Positions 8,179 through 17,730 are shown, counted from the stretch's first letter. The stretch: DNA of 64,000 nt from Clostridia bacterium (GCA_017408985.1 JAFQTO010000001.1:1-64000); one strand, 5' to 3'. Notes: generated from the sequence alone by a model not told the origin. Numbers and translations: made by a program.

Positions 8179-9828
8179 TCAATAACCGTAATATACGACC
8201 TGCGATCCCGTATAGTAGAATCTTAGGATCTCGTCGTAGGTGAACCCTTCTTTTGCCATTCCGTATGCGCCGGCCTGACTCATACCAACGTGATGACCTG
8301 ATCCGGTACCGTTAATGACATAAGTAACATTGTTGGGGTTGATGGATTTTATACCCGTGGATGTGATGGCTTTGACCTCGGTGTAAGAGGCAGGCAGAGA
8401 CGCAACCGTTCCGTCACCTCCGATAGCATAAAGCTCTGTCATACCGATGTTCATAAGAAGCTTATTGACGTAGATACCGACACTGGGTGTGATCGTATAT
8501 CTGTGGCTGGGGATACGTATGCCCTTGTTTGCGCTGTTTACAGCGGTACGGGCTTTGTCCGAGGACAAACGAAGGGGCGTACCGTCAGCCTGAGTAAACG
8601 TAACCTCAAGAACGTTTCCCGACGGACTGATACGACTGACGTAACAGTCGATTATCCGCTGGCTGGTGTAGTTTTTGATCATCAGTATCTCACTGATGGT
8701 ATCAAGATCGACCGATACCGAGTATGCCTCAGGATCTTTCAGGTATATATCCTCAACTGCGCGAAGGTACGGGATATATCTGGTCCATATATTCTCAACA
8801 TCTTCGGTCGAGCCGCCGGAGTTGGAGTGATAATAGGTCATACATATCTCATTTTCATAGGTAAGATACATACCCTGCACACTGTCGACGGCAAGATTCG
8901 ATACGGAGGTAGCGTAGTTTGTACCGCGGTATACCTGACAGTCGGTAGTATTACACAGATCAAATCCCATTGACTTGTGCTTGCCTATGTTATTGCAGGC
9001 ATAGCACTTGGCACATATCGCCTGAGCCTTCTGAGCTTCAAGAGGCCAGCTGGGGCTGACTTCATATGGTATAACGCCCTTGATATACTGCTCCATGGTA
9101 ACTACGCTGATAACGGTAATATCATTACCATACACACGGTTAAACTCGAAGCCGCCGTTATACTTATATTTGTTATACCAGGTCTGTTCAGAAAAAGGAA
9201 GTACTGCCATTGCCGACTCATACGAGTCAAACTCAAACAGAATACGGTCGGTGCCCGTAATGGCAACCGTATAGCAGGTTTCGCTGCCGCCTACTACGGT
9301 AAAATTAAGACCAGTGGTCGCATTAAGCGTAGCGACAGATTCCTGAGCCTTTTCGTAAGTGAGATGCTCACCTACTCTGAGTTTGAAAACACCGTTGATA
9401 AATGCGGGAAATGCCTGATATCCCATCTGTGTGAATGCCGAAGCAAGAGCCATTGCATCGTTATAGGTCGAAAAAGTAGCATCAACCTGTGCGTGATATG
9501 CACCTATGTAGTACTTGTGCGATGAAGGCTTGACATCTACGTATTCATCCTCGGAGGTGATCCAGATGGCCTTATCCTTGATGATAGCTATCTCACGCTC
9601 GTAAGTGGTAATCAGAGGATAAAACTTAAGATCGTTATCGTAGAATCCGATCTGATATCCCGACTGATCTCCCGTCAGATTCTGAAGCTTAGCCGCAGGA
9701 ACGGCGTTATCTCCGTAACTGAGACCGATACGCAACACAGAAACGGGCTGTGCCGCCTGCACCTTAAAGTTCGGCAAAACAGTCAAAACGAGTATTATGG
9801 ATAGTATGAATGCTGTAACCCTCTTCAT
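8179..9828 (-). CDS. SpoIID/LytB-domain protein, secreted
   Basis: This is a 549-residue secreted protein. A clear signal peptide ([19 protein letters not shown], residues 1-24) is followed by a SPOR-like region (about 75-190) and a SpoIID domain (about 240-540). The SpoIID core shows [20 protein letters not shown], ALKAQAIxAKCYA-like spacing with two Cys, [12 protein letters not shown] and [15 protein letters not shown]. SpoIID is a lytic transglycosylase acting in engulfment; proteins of this longer layout may be paralogs used in wall remodelling. The start at 9828 follows AAGGAAGG. It is the first gene of the operon and has a near-consensus promoter at 9876-9904. Confidence 0.9.
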   Translation of the reverse strand: MKRVTAFILSIILVLTVLPNFKVQAAQPVSVLRIGLSYGDNAVPAAKLQNLTGDQSGYQIGFYDNDLKFYPLITTYEREIAIIKDKAIWITSEDEYVDVKPSSHKYYIGAYHAQVDATFSTYNDAMALASAFTQMGYQAFPAFINGVFKLRVGEHLTYEKAQESVATLNATTGLNFTVVGGSETCYTVAITGTDRILFEFDSYESAMAVLPFSEQTWYNKYKYNGGFEFNRVYGNDITVISVVTMEQYIKGVIPYEVSPSWPLEAQKAQAICAKCYACNNIGKHKSMGFDLCNTTDCQVYRGTNYATSVSNLAVDSVQGMYLTYENEICMTYYHSNSGGSTEDVENIWTRYIPYLRAVEDIYLKDPEAYSVSVDLDTISEILMIKNYTSQRIIDCYVSRISPSGNVLEVTFTQADGTPLRLSSDKARTAVNSANKGIRIPSHRYTITPSVGIYVNKLLMNIGMTELYAIGGDGTVASLPASYTEVKAITSTGIKSINPNNVTYVINGTGSGHHVGMSQAGAYGMAKEGFTYDEILRFYYTGSQVVYYGY

Positions 9829-9875
9829 ATGACCTTCCTTTTCACACAAAAACATCATATACGATATATATAGGC

Positions 9876-9904
9876 ATTATACCACAATATACAGCGCTGT
9901 TCAA
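9876..9904 (-). promoter_or_regulatory. Sigma-A-type promoter of the spoIID-queA-tgt-radA operon
   Basis: On the minus strand TTGAAC (9899-9904), a 17-base spacer and TATAAT (9876-9881) lie about 50 bases before the spoIID-like start. The match to the vegetative consensus implies vegetative expression of the operon. Confidence 0.8.
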
Positions 9905-9911
9905 GTATTTA

Positions 9912-10247
9912 TTAATCCCACTTTTCCCATATCTCAGGACAATATCCTACCGTAGCCTGTTTGCCGTTTCTGACTATGGGAGTTTTGAAGAGTTTGGGAT
10001 TTTCCAGCATTTTTTGGATCTTATCCTCAGGATAAGCAAGATACCTGAGCAAAGACGCATCAGGAGATTTCTCATCAATAAGGTTTTCGAGTCCGCCGAC
10101 AGCAGAACAAACACTCTTTAACTCCCCCGCACTCATACCGAATTTGGGCAGATCAATGCTTTGGAATTTTATCCGTCTTTCTTTGAACCAACGTTCAGCT
10201 TTTTTTGTATCAAAACATTTGCTTTTTCCAAAAATCTGTATATTCAT
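9912..10247 (-). CDS. ArsC/Spx-family thioredoxin-fold protein
   Basis: This 111-residue protein starts MNIQIFGKSKCFDTKKAERWF. It has the ArsC/Spx fold with a single N-terminal Cys (KSKCFDT) where arsenate reductase or Spx has its redox Cys, then LAYPEDKIQKMLENPKLFKTPIV with the cis-Pro region. It resembles the YffB/YusI-type branch rather than Spx proper, which usually has CxxC. The ATG at 10247 lies about 10 bases after GAGAGG; a TTG start at 10256 is possible. It is probably in the operon running from cdd. Substrate unknown. Confidence 0.75.
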   Translation of the reverse strand: MNIQIFGKSKCFDTKKAERWFKERRIKFQSIDLPKFGMSAGELKSVCSAVGGLENLIDEKSPDASLLRYLAYPEDKIQKMLENPKLFKTPIVRNGKQATVGYCPEIWEKWD

Positions 10248-10252
10248 AAGGA

Positions 10253-11065
10253 TCAAACCTCTCTGGTTCTTCTTATATGTTCAATAAGCTCGGCTATCGT
10301 ATCGTGATCGTTGTCGGGCAGGATATGTGACGCTATTTTACGCACTTCACCGTGGCAATTTTCGGGGGCAAAAGAGTTTTGGGTACACGTAAGCAGCTGA
10401 ACGTCGTTAAGCCCGTCCCCCACTGTATACAGATCATCATAAGATATATCAAGCATATCAGCTATACATCTTGCTCCGGCGCCTTTTGTAGCGCCCTCGA
10501 TAAGTATCTCAAGAAAATACGGTGCGGAATACTGACAGAATACACTGCCCGAGTAGTTTGATGCTACAAAATCATAAACTTCGCCTATAGTCGCAGGATC
10601 TCTTGTTACAAGCAGATGTACCCAGGGCTTGGGGATATCCTCAAAGCCGCCGTAATGGGCAGAGGCTTTGGTATACCTGATGTGCATTTCGTTGATCGGG
10701 TCATGTTTGAGCACGTATATGGTGTCTTCGAGCATGACCTCAATTCCGATATCGTCAAATCTGCTCAAAAGCTCCCGTGCTATCTTTTCACCGAGCTCAC
10801 CCAACGCATAAACCCGTCGGGCACATCCGGCATCAAAATCGTATATTACCGCTCCGTTGGACGTGACAGCAGGCGCGTTTACGGGGATACAGTCATAAAA
10901 ATAGCTCATACTCGTATAATTGCGCCCGGTGGCAAAGGAGAATCTTCCCCCGTTAGCCATAAAATCCTTGACCGCCTCAATATTGCGTTCCGATATCTCC
11001 GCACTGCTGTTGAGCAATGTTCCATCCAGATCACTGAGAATAAGTACACCGTCAAAAATTCCCAT
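10253..11065 (-). CDS. Cof-type HAD-family hydrolase
   Basis: This is a 270-residue haloacid dehalogenase phosphatase of the Cof/IIB class. The nucleophile motif is LILSDLDGTLLNSS (Asp and Asp+2), followed by FSFATGRNYTS (motif II), the conserved Lys in EGATKGAG, and VGDGLNDVQLL (motif IV). The C2 cap lies between. Start MGIFDG overlaps the stop of the RluD gene as ATGA. Such enzymes dephosphorylate sugar phosphates or flavin intermediates; the substrate cannot be told from sequence. Confidence 0.88.
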   Translation of the reverse strand: MGIFDGVLILSDLDGTLLNSSAEISERNIEAVKDFMANGGRFSFATGRNYTSMSYFYDCIPVNAPAVTSNGAVIYDFDAGCARRVYALGELGEKIARELLSRFDDIGIEVMLEDTIYVLKHDPINEMHIRYTKASAHYGGFEDIPKPWVHLLVTRDPATIGEVYDFVASNYSGSVFCQYSAPYFLEILIEGATKGAGARCIADMLDISYDDLYTVGDGLNDVQLLTCTQNSFAPENCHGEVRKIASHILPDNDHDTIAELIEHIRRTREV

Positions 11066-11964
11066 CAGCAGAGCCCCGTCCTTTTCATAAAATCTACAAA
11101 ATAGTCGGGAAGCTCGCATTGCACCTCCACGTTTTCCAGGGTCACGGGATGAACGAATCTGAGTTTTGATGCGTGCAGACACTGCCCCAACAGCTTTGTT
11201 TTGTCATTCTTTGGTCCATACAGAGGGTCTCCGGCTACCGCGTGGCCGATACTTGCCATATGCACTCTGATCTGATGGGTCCTGCCCGTTTCCAGCTTAC
11301 ACCTTATATGAGAAAAACCGTTAAAGTAGGCAACCGGCTCGTAGTGAGTAACCGCCTGCCTGCCATCGGGAGTAACCGCCATTTTCTTGCGGTCTTTGGG
11401 ACTTCTGCCTATAGGGGCATTGACCGTACCCGTTTCCTCGATTCTGCCGTAAACGATAGCATCGTAGGTGCGGCTGAGACTGCGGTCAGCAAGCTGTGAT
11501 GACAGTGCTATATGAGCCTTATCGTTTTTTGCAACTATCAGAAGCCCGCTGGTATCCTTGTCTATACGGTGTACGATGCCCGGACGCATCTCACCGCCGA
11601 TACCTGACAGACTGTCACCGCAATGAGCAAGAAGAGCATTGACAAGCGTACCGTCAAAATGCCCGGCCGCAGGATGAACTACCATTCCCCTGGGCTTGTT
11701 TATGACTATCAGGTGGTCATCCTCGTATCTGATATCAAGGGGGATATACTGGGCAACCGTTTCGGTCTCACGCACCTCGGGCACATCAACCTCAAACAAG
11801 TCTCCCTCTTTGACCTTGTAATTCTTCTTGAGCACCGTACCGCAGCAGATAACGCCGCCGTTTTCACAGATGTTCTGCGCGCTGCTGCGGCTTATATCCA
11901 ATTTTTCGCTGATATACGCATCAAGACGCTGTCCCGATGAATCAGCCGTTATCCTGTGTATCAT
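11065..11964 (-). CDS. rluD: RluA/RluD-family pseudouridine synthase
   Basis: The enzyme converts uridines to pseudouridine, most likely in 23S rRNA. An N-terminal S4 RNA-binding domain (ISEKLDISRSSAQNIC, about 18-33) precedes the catalytic domain, with active-site Asp in VHRIDKDTSGLLIVAK and GRTHQIRVHMASIGHAVAGD near the end. About 299 residues fits RluD. Start is taken at the ATG at 11964; a TTG at 11976 would lengthen the overlap with lspA. It lies directly downstream of lspA, the usual Firmicutes order. Confidence 0.92.
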   Translation of the reverse strand: MIHRITADSSGQRLDAYISEKLDISRSSAQNICENGGVICCGTVLKKNYKVKEGDLFEVDVPEVRETETVAQYIPLDIRYEDDHLIVINKPRGMVVHPAAGHFDGTLVNALLAHCGDSLSGIGGEMRPGIVHRIDKDTSGLLIVAKNDKAHIALSSQLADRSLSRTYDAIVYGRIEETGTVNAPIGRSPKDRKKMAVTPDGRQAVTHYEPVAYFNGFSHIRCKLETGRTHQIRVHMASIGHAVAGDPLYGPKNDKTKLLGQCLHASKLRFVHPVTLENVEVQCELPDYFVDFMKRTGLC

Positions 11965-12442
11965 CGTTCTGCTCAACCTTTTTTTCGTCTTTGAATAAAT
12001 CTTTGTCCATAAACAGTATATAGATCACACCCATTACCGCGCCGATAGTAAGAAAAATATCGGCAACGTTGAATACAGGAAAATTGATAAGCCTGAAATC
12101 AAACATATCAACGACATAACCAAATCTGACACGGTCGATAAAGTTGCCTACCGCACCCGCAAAGATAAAGACAAGTGTAGTCCTGCCCCAAATACCCTTA
12201 AAGAAGTTTTTGAAAAACGCAACAGCAATAACGACAAGCATCACCGAGGTAAGCACAATAAAGAACCATCGCTGACCCTCAAGAATGCTGAACGCCGCTC
12301 CTTTGTTTTCGGCATAGGTCAAATGGAAAACATCCTGAATTACGGGGATAGTTCTTATCTCCATAAGAGTTGTCTGTGCCCAGTATTTGACTATCATATC
12401 AGCGGCAACAATAGCCACTGCAATAATTGCATATATAATCAT
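11942..12442 (-). CDS. lspA: Lipoprotein signal peptidase (LspA)
   Basis: LspA cuts the signal peptide from diacylglyceryl-prolipoproteins in the membrane. The protein has four membrane segments. Catalytic Asp residues lie in GAVGNFIDRVRFGYVVDM and FPVFNVADIFLTIG. The AENKGAAFSIL motif is also present. A charged C-terminal tail (KDEKKVEQNDDTQDNG) extends past the usual end. The ATG at 12442 follows GAGG by seven bases; an in-frame GTG at 12448 overlaps the tcdA stop. Confidence 0.95.
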   Translation of the reverse strand: MIIYAIIAVAIVAADMIVKYWAQTTLMEIRTIPVIQDVFHLTYAENKGAAFSILEGQRWFFIVLTSVMLVVIAVAFFKNFFKGIWGRTTLVFIFAGAVGNFIDRVRFGYVVDMFDFRLINFPVFNVADIFLTIGAVMGVIYILFMDKDLFKDEKKVEQNDDTQDNG

Positions 12443-12444
12443 GA

Positions 12445-13155
12445 TCACACCTCTGTACGATTTTCACAAAGATTGCGTATAACGTAACCTGCCGCTATCA
12501 GGCCTGCGCAGGAAGGCACAAATGAAATACTCCCGATCGTCCTGTCATCAGCAGGTACCGAGCTGTGACGCGATGGTTGCTCATCGGAATAAACAACGGG
12601 CAGTTTTTTTACCCCTCGCTTACGCAGTTCGGTCCTCATTACCCGTGCAAGAGGACAACCCTCGGTTTTGAATATATCGGTGACCCTAAATCTTGTAGGG
12701 TCAAGCTTATTACCCGTACCCATACAGCTTATAACAGAAACATTCTCTTGCTGTGCGCGGCATATAATGTGCAGCTTTGCAGATACGGTATCTATGGCAT
12801 CAATAATAAAATCGTACTCACCGAAATCAATAAAATCGCAATTTGACTCGAGATAGAACTGATTATACGTATTAACGCAGCAGTCAGGATTGATGTCAAG
12901 AATACGCTCCTTCATTACATCGACCTTAAATCTTCCTATTGTGCTGTGCAGAGCGATAAGCTGTCTATTGATATTGGTAAGGTTGACCTTGTCATTGTCT
13001 ATAAGCGCAATTTTTCCTACCCCCGCACGCGCGAGAGCTTCAGCGGCAAATGAACCCACACCGCCCACACCAAAAAGGGCAACCGATGAGTTATTAAGTT
13101 TATTTACACCCTGAGTGCCGAGTATAAGCTCTTCTCTTGTGAAAATATCGCTCAT
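12445..13155 (-). CDS. tcdA: tRNA threonylcarbamoyladenosine dehydratase (TcdA, ThiF/E1 fold)
   Basis: TcdA uses ATP to cyclise t6A to ct6A at position 37 of ANN-decoding tRNAs. The nucleotide-binding motif GVGGVGSFAAEALARAGVG starts at about residue 28, followed by LIDNDKVNLTNINRQ and DAIDTVSAK. The late segment GSISFVPSCAGLIAAGYVIR is typical of TcdA. 236 residues is normal. It sits nine bases after mnmA, another tRNA-modification gene. Confidence 0.9.
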   Translation of the reverse strand: MSDIFTREELILGTQGVNKLNNSSVALFGVGGVGSFAAEALARAGVGKIALIDNDKVNLTNINRQLIALHSTIGRFKVDVMKERILDINPDCCVNTYNQFYLESNCDFIDFGEYDFIIDAIDTVSAKLHIICRAQQENVSVISCMGTGNKLDPTRFRVTDIFKTEGCPLARVMRTELRKRGVKKLPVVYSDEQPSRHSSVPADDRTIGSISFVPSCAGLIAAGYVIRNLCENRTEV

Positions 13156-13164
13156 TTTATCGCC

Positions 13165-14193
13165 TCAAAATATTATTCCTCCAGCCACGACAATATCTCC
13201 GTAATACAAAACGGCAGACTGCCCGGGAGCAGGTATCCTGATATCTGTATCGGTATAAACCTTTACAGTGTTATGATCAATTTGTATACTGCACGGTGTT
13301 TCTTTTTGATGATATCTTGTGCGCACGGTATATTTTTTGTCCTCGCTGAAAAGGGACGGACAAAGAACATTGATGCATTTTACCGCAAAAAAACTTGTCA
13401 TAAGCTCATTTTTGTAACCGAGAACAACGGTGTTATCACAGTGTCTCTTCTCAAGAACGTAGTAGGATTCGGTAGAAGGGATACCAAGACCGCGCCTTTG
13501 ACCGACTGTATAATTGATCAATCCCTTATGTCTGCCAAGCACGTTGCCCTGCCTATCGCAGAAATCTCCCGCGCTTGTACCATCCGATCCATTCTCGGCA
13601 ACAAATGAGGCGTAATCCCCGTCTTTTATAAAACAGATATCCTGACTCTCGGGCTTTGCGTGGTTTTCGAATCCTGCCGTTTTTGCAATAGCTCTGACCT
13701 CATCTTTGGTCTTTTCGCCAAGAGGGAAAGCTACATTCCTGAACTTTTCCCTGTCAACAGAATACAGAACGTAGCTTTGATCTTTTTCGGCATAAGCTGC
13801 CGTACAGAGCCTCGGTTCATCATATTCTGCATCCCAAATGATCCTGGCATAATGCCCCGTCGCAAGGATATCAAAGCCTTTTGCAAGCATTTCATCATAA
13901 AGAACACCGAATTTGATATTCTTGTTGCAATCAATACACGGATTAGGCGTTCTTCCTGCACAGTACTCACTTATAAACCGATCTATAACACCGGATTTGA
14001 AGGAGGCCGATGCATCAATGCAGTAATGTTGGATACCAAGCTTGTCCGCGATCACCCCTGCACCCTGCGCATCATCAAAATTTGAATCAAGAATAAGTGT
14101 GACACCGCATACATCATATCCCTTTTGTTTCATCAAAAGAGCTGATGCCGCACTGTCGACTCCGCCGCTCATAGCAACAAGCGCTTTCGGCAT
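13165..14193 (-). CDS. mnmA: tRNA-specific 2-thiouridylase MnmA
   Basis: MnmA adds the 2-thio group to U34 of tRNA-Lys, -Glu and -Gln. The ATP-pyrophosphatase loop AMSGGVDSAASALL (about 7-20), the first catalytic Cys in TPNPCIDCNKNIKF, ATGHYARI and the second catalytic Cys in SQDICFIKDGDY are all visible, as is VGQRRGLGI. 342 residues is full length. The start ATG overlaps the cdd stop (TGATG) and has GGAGG seven bases upstream. No adjacent cysteine desulfurase is seen. Confidence 0.96.
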   Translation of the reverse strand: MPKALVAMSGGVDSAASALLMKQKGYDVCGVTLILDSNFDDAQGAGVIADKLGIQHYCIDASASFKSGVIDRFISEYCAGRTPNPCIDCNKNIKFGVLYDEMLAKGFDILATGHYARIIWDAEYDEPRLCTAAYAEKDQSYVLYSVDREKFRNVAFPLGEKTKDEVRAIAKTAGFENHAKPESQDICFIKDGDYASFVAENGSDGTSAGDFCDRQGNVLGRHKGLINYTVGQRRGLGIPSTESYYVLEKRHCDNTVVLGYKNELMTSFFAVKCINVLCPSLFSEDKKYTVRTRYHQKETPCSIQIDHNTVKVYTDTDIRIPAPGQSAVLYYGDIVVAGGIIF

Positions 14194-14582
14194 CACAAAA
14201 CCTCCTCCGAAAAAGCATACGGAAGCAGTTCACGGAGACTGTGCTCAATATAATTTCCCTTGTTGTCGGCGCACAGAACACGCAGGTCAGGCGAGAAATC
14301 ATACAGCATCTGCCTGCAAATACCGCAAGGAGTGCACACAGAATCAGCTGAGGAACAAACAGCAAGAGCCAAAAAGCGCTTTTTGCCCTCGCTGACCGCT
14401 TTTACAAGGGCGGTACGTTCTGCGCAGACAGTAGTGCCGTATGATGAACCCTCTACGTTGCATCCACCGTATACCGTACCGTCATCACACAGCAAAGCCG
14501 CACCCACGGTAAATCCCGAATAGGGTGCGTGAGCAAACTTCATCATATCAAGAGCTTGGGCAACAAGCTGATTATCCTGCAT
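14193..14582 (-). CDS. cdd: Cytidine deaminase
   Basis: This zinc enzyme deaminates cytidine and deoxycytidine to uridine forms in pyrimidine salvage. The 129-residue homotetrameric type is shown by YSGFTVGAALL near the N-terminus, the VCAERTALVKAV motif (zinc Cys and catalytic Glu) and CTPCGICRQMLYDF (the other two zinc Cys). A GGAGG site precedes the ATG. The CD1247 terminator ends about 20 bases upstream, so its promoter must lie inside that gene, or transcription reads through. Confidence 0.95.
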   Translation of the reverse strand: MQDNQLVAQALDMMKFAHAPYSGFTVGAALLCDDGTVYGGCNVEGSSYGTTVCAERTALVKAVSEGKKRFLALAVCSSADSVCTPCGICRQMLYDFSPDLRVLCADNKGNYIEHSLRELLPYAFSEEVL

Positions 14583-14600
14583 AATTCCTCCAATAGTAAA

Positions 14601-14632
14601 ATAACAGCGGGGGCACTATCCCCCGCTGTTAT
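14601..14632 (-). terminator. Terminator after the efp-CD1247 operon
   Basis: A perfect 13-bp stem (14601-14613 with 14620-14632) with a 6-base loop and a GC-rich core follows the CD1247-like gene on the minus strand, ending in TTATTTTAC. Confidence 0.8.
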
Positions 14633-14644
14633 CAGTCGGCAAAG

Positions 14645-15136
14645 TTAACGATCCTCTTCGAAATCTTCTTCGTCTTCCTCATTGAGGAGCTCGCTGTAAT
14701 CAAACTCGAGCTCTTCGCCGCAAGCAGGGCACTTCATACCGCCTTCTGCAAGCAGATCCTCATCAAGAACGATCTTCTCGTCACAAGTGGGGCAGATAAG
14801 CTCATAATAGACCTCGCCGCAATCATCACAATCACAGTCGTCATCGTCACAGCAATCGCAGTCATCTTCACAGCACTCGTCAACGATCTCGTAAAGCTCA
14901 TCGATGCTCTCGTCGATCTCGTCGAATGCTACTTCGTACTCATCCATTGCATCCTCAATGGCATCCAGTTCTTCGTGAATAGTCTCGGTCTGCATCTCGA
15001 TATCAGCCAGCTCAAGAGCGATATCGTTTACAACATCAACGATAGCAGCGAGAAGCTTGCCCTCATTGGTGTTCTGATCAATGCTCATACCATCAAGGAG
15101 ACCCTTGAGATATGCGGTTTTTTCGGTAATAGTCAT
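14645..15136 (-). CDS. CD1247-family protein: coiled coil, acidic Cys stretch, zinc ribbon
   Basis: This 163-residue, very acidic protein begins with the CD1247 N-terminal domain (YLKGLLDGMSID, then DVVNDIALELADIEMQ and a helical coiled coil to about residue 90). A run of alternating Asp and Cys follows (about 91-107). The end is a C4 zinc ribbon (LICPTCDEKI...MKCPACGEEL, about 113-142) and an acidic tail. The family is found in Clostridia beside efp and has no known function. The many Cys suggest metal binding. It is 28 bases downstream of efp and probably co-transcribed. Confidence 0.8.
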   Translation of the reverse strand: MTITEKTAYLKGLLDGMSIDQNTNEGKLLAAIVDVVNDIALELADIEMQTETIHEELDAIEDAMDEYEVAFDEIDESIDELYEIVDECCEDDCDCCDDDDCDCDDCGEVYYELICPTCDEKIVLDEDLLAEGGMKCPACGEELEFDYSELLNEEDEEDFEEDR

Positions 15137-15164
15137 AATAAACTCCTTTCGTCAAAACAAAAGA

Positions 15165-15728
15165 TCACTCTTTTGCTCTTTCGAGATACTCACCGGTACG
15201 GGTGTCGATACGGATCTTCTCACCTTCGTTGATGAAGAGAGGAACTCTAACAACAGCGCCGGTCTCAACGGTAGCGGGCTTGGTGACATTGGTAGCTGTA
15301 TCGCCCTTAACACCGGGCTCAGTCTCAACAACGGTCAGAACAACGAACAGAGGAGGCTCGATGCCGAATACGTTTCCCTTGTAGGAAAGAACCTTAACGA
15401 TCATATTCTCGGTAACGAACTTGAATCCCTCAGACAGCTTGTCAGCATTGATAGGCAGCTGCTCGTATGTCTCGGTGTCCATAAAGTAGTAGAGATCACC
15501 GTCGCTGTAGAGATACTGCATATCTCTTCTCTCGATGTATGCATTCTCAAACTTATCGGTGGGGTTGAAGCTGCGCTCAACAACAGAACCGGTAATAACG
15601 TTGCGGTACTTTGTGCGAACGAAAGCAGCACCCTTGCCGGGCTTGACGTGCTGGAACTCGATTACCTGAAGAACGTTGCCGTCCATCTCAAAAGTTACGC
15701 CATTTCTAAAATCGCCTGCAGTTATCAT
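15165..15728 (-). CDS. efp: Translation elongation factor P
   Basis: EF-P rescues ribosomes stalled at consecutive prolines. The 187-residue protein begins [17 protein letters not shown]. The domain I loop [17 protein letters not shown] (about 28-44) carries a Lys at the position that is modified in other bacteria, and [13 protein letters not shown] ends domain III. It has its own promoter at 15765-15793 and a GGGGGA ribosome site. The M24 peptidase upstream and CD1247 downstream are the common neighbours in Clostridia. Confidence 0.97.
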   Translation of the reverse strand: MITAGDFRNGVTFEMDGNVLQVIEFQHVKPGKGAAFVRTKYRNVITGSVVERSFNPTDKFENAYIERRDMQYLYSDGDLYYFMDTETYEQLPINADKLSEGFKFVTENMIVKVLSYKGNVFGIEPPLFVVLTVVETEPGVKGDTATNVTKPATVETGAVVRVPLFINEGEKIRIDTRTGEYLERAKE

Positions 15729-15764
15729 AATTGTACAATCCCCCTGACATAATTTAACATACTA

Positions 15765-15793
15765 ATGATATCACAATTTATTCCGTATTGCAA
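15765..15793 (-). promoter_or_regulatory. Promoter of efp
   Basis: On the minus strand TTGCAA (15788-15793), 17 bases, then TATCAT (15765-15770), ending about 37 bases before the efp start and just after the peptidase gene. Confidence 0.65.
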
Positions 15794-15802
15794 GCATAAG
15801 AA

Positions 15803-16876
15803 TTACAATATAACAAGATTTTTTGTGTATTCGGTAAGGTTTATCCTATTATCGCCGTTAAAATAAAGCATATCCTCTATTCTCACGCCGAATGTATCCG
15901 GAATATATATGCCCGGCTCGATGGTTATGATATGTCCGTTCTCGATAACGCCTGCAGCACGTGGGGAAACAGAGGGCGCTTCGTGGATCTCGATACCCAC
16001 TCCGTGACCGGTACCGTGACCAAAGTATTCTCCGTAGCCTGCCCTTTTGATGATATCTCTTGCGGCGGCATCGACATCTTTGAGCGCGGCACCCATCTCG
16101 GCTTTATCAATGGCTGCAAGCTGGGCCTCAAGCACGGTATCGTATACCTTTTTCATTTCAGTACTGACATTACCGACCGCAACAGTTCGCGTCATATCCG
16201 ATCGGTAACCGTTTACCGTAGCGCCGAAATCAAAGGTAATAAAATCACCCTCACGTATGATATTATCCCCGGATACGCCGTGAGGCATACTGGTTTTTTT
16301 GCCCGAAATCAGAATAGTATCAAAAGCCGGCATCTCTGAACCCCTGACAGCCATAAGATACTCAAGACGTGCCTTGCAGGCTTTTTCACTGGTACCCGGG
16401 CTAATCTCTCCGAGAAGAATGTCAAGAGATTCTTCGGCTATACGTTGCGCTTTTATGATGCTGTCTGCTTCAAACTGACGTTTATGCGCTCTCAATTCCT
16501 GCAATATACCCGATGCCCCGACAAGCCGAACGTTAAAAGCCGTCTCTGCACGTCTATATTCAGAAACGGTCATATATGCATCCTCAAAACCGAGAGACGT
16601 GATGCTCATATCGCTGCACATACCGCTGATATGTCTGAAATAATTGTTGTTTTCAACGGTCGACACATAAAAACCGTTAGGTTCCACTATTAATTTGGCC
16701 GCCTCTATATACCTTGAATCTGTAAAGCAAAAAGCCTTTTCATCTTTTGTTATAAAAGCCGCACCTTCAATATTGCTCATACCCGTTACATAGGCAAGAG
16801 CAACGTTATCGGTTATCAATACAGCATCAAGATCATTTTGAACAAGTAATCTTGACAGCTCATTTATGATACTCAT
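15803..16876 (-). CDS. M24-family Xaa-Pro aminopeptidase
   Basis: This dimetal peptidase removes N-terminal residues before proline. The N-terminal creatinase-like domain covers about residues 1-125. The catalytic pita-bread domain has metal ligands in FDFGATVNGYRSDMTRT (two Asp), GHGTGHGVGIEIHE (His), TIEPGIYIP (Glu) and VRIEDMLYF (Glu). 357 residues is typical of PepP/YqhT-type enzymes. Its start overlaps the stop of the TIM-barrel gene (ATGA). The yqhT-efp pairing is common in Firmicutes. Confidence 0.92.
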   Translation of the reverse strand: MSIINELSRLLVQNDLDAVLITDNVALAYVTGMSNIEGAAFITKDEKAFCFTDSRYIEAAKLIVEPNGFYVSTVENNNYFRHISGMCSDMSITSLGFEDAYMTVSEYRRAETAFNVRLVGASGILQELRAHKRQFEADSIIKAQRIAEESLDILLGEISPGTSEKACKARLEYLMAVRGSEMPAFDTILISGKKTSMPHGVSGDNIIREGDFITFDFGATVNGYRSDMTRTVAVGNVSTEMKKVYDTVLEAQLAAIDKAEMGAALKDVDAAARDIIKRAGYGEYFGHGTGHGVGIEIHEAPSVSPRAAGVIENGHIITIEPGIYIPDTFGVRIEDMLYFNGDNRINLTEYTKNLVIL

Positions 16877-17730
16877 TCTTCATCCACCCTATTGTAATAT
16901 ATCTGTTTAAGCGTCAACGCGTCCTGTGCCTGAGTGCCTGCCGACTCGCAAATAACAGTTGGAGACAGAGCTTTGTCATACATTATGCCAATAAGCTCGG
17001 GAGCAGGCCCGAACCTGTCATCCTCAAATGTAAGATGCCTGACCTCCCCCTTCGACGAATACTCAATCCTGCTGAAATGCACGTGCATAATCGAAGCACG
17101 CTGATGGCCAAGCCCTGAGATAAGCTCGTCAAGCACAGCAGTAAACGACTCTCTGTCTGACACTCCGCCAACGGTACGTGCATTAAGGTGTCCGAAATCT
17201 ATGCACGGTATCAGCCGCTCGTCCTGCCTGCAAATCTCTATTACTTCACCCAGGTCGCCCAATACGTTCTGCTTGCCCATAGTTTCTATGCAGAGCCGTA
17301 TATTACCGTATCCGTTTTCGTCAAGTGCATTAAGGGCATCTTTGACGTTAAGTACCGTGTTATTCATCGCCTCTTCGCGGGATAATCCCGACAGTCCGCC
17401 GCAATGCACGACGATACGTTCCGCCCCCATAGCTTTGGCGGCGGCGCAGGATTGGAGTATATAATTGATATTCTTTGTCCGTCTTATATCTTCCCTGCTG
17501 GACAGATTGATATAATAGGGTGAGTGAACGGAAAGCGCAATGCCGTATTGTCTCGCTTTCTCCCCCAATGCGTATGCGGTTCCCTCTCCGATATTGACTC
17601 CTCTTCCGCACTGATACTCAAAAGCATCCAAACCCATACTGTGCAGATATTCAGGCATAAACAACGTCGATCTGTATTGCCTGATGAAATTCTCTTCGCT
17701 TCCCGCAGGTCCAAAAAGTGCTTTTTTCAT
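16873..17730 (-). CDS. TIM-barrel protein of the endonuclease IV/sugar isomerase superfamily
   Basis: The 285-residue protein has the AP-endonuclease-2 barrel pattern with metal-ligand candidates in LSVHSPYYINL, RIVVHCGG, LCIETMGK, CIDFGHLNAR, MHVHFSR and VICESAG. The His-His-Glu-Asp-His-His-Glu order resembles endonuclease IV (Nfo), which cuts DNA at abasic sites. The overall sequence is divergent, so a sugar or other substrate cannot be excluded. It overlaps yqeG upstream and the peptidase downstream by ATGA. The N-terminal FGPAG segment is conserved in Clostridia homologs. Confidence 0.75.
   Translation of the reverse strand: MKKALFGPAGSEENFIRQYRSTLFMPEYLHSMGLDAFEYQCGRGVNIGEGTAYALGEKARQYGIALSVHSPYYINLSSREDIRRTKNINYILQSCAAAKAMGAERIVVHCGGLSGLSREEAMNNTVLNVKDALNALDENGYGNIRLCIETMGKQNVLGDLGEVIEICRQDERLIPCIDFGHLNARTVGGVSDRESFTAVLDELISGLGHQRASIMHVHFSRIEYSSKGEVRHLTFEDDRFGPAPELIGIMYDKALSPTVICESAGTQAQDALTLKQIYYNRVDEE

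Noticed and set aside
8177..9904. preQ1 riboswitch before the queA-tgt operon
   Set aside because: The leader before the first gene is short and holds only a promoter; no preQ1 aptamer-like C-rich pseudoknot was seen.
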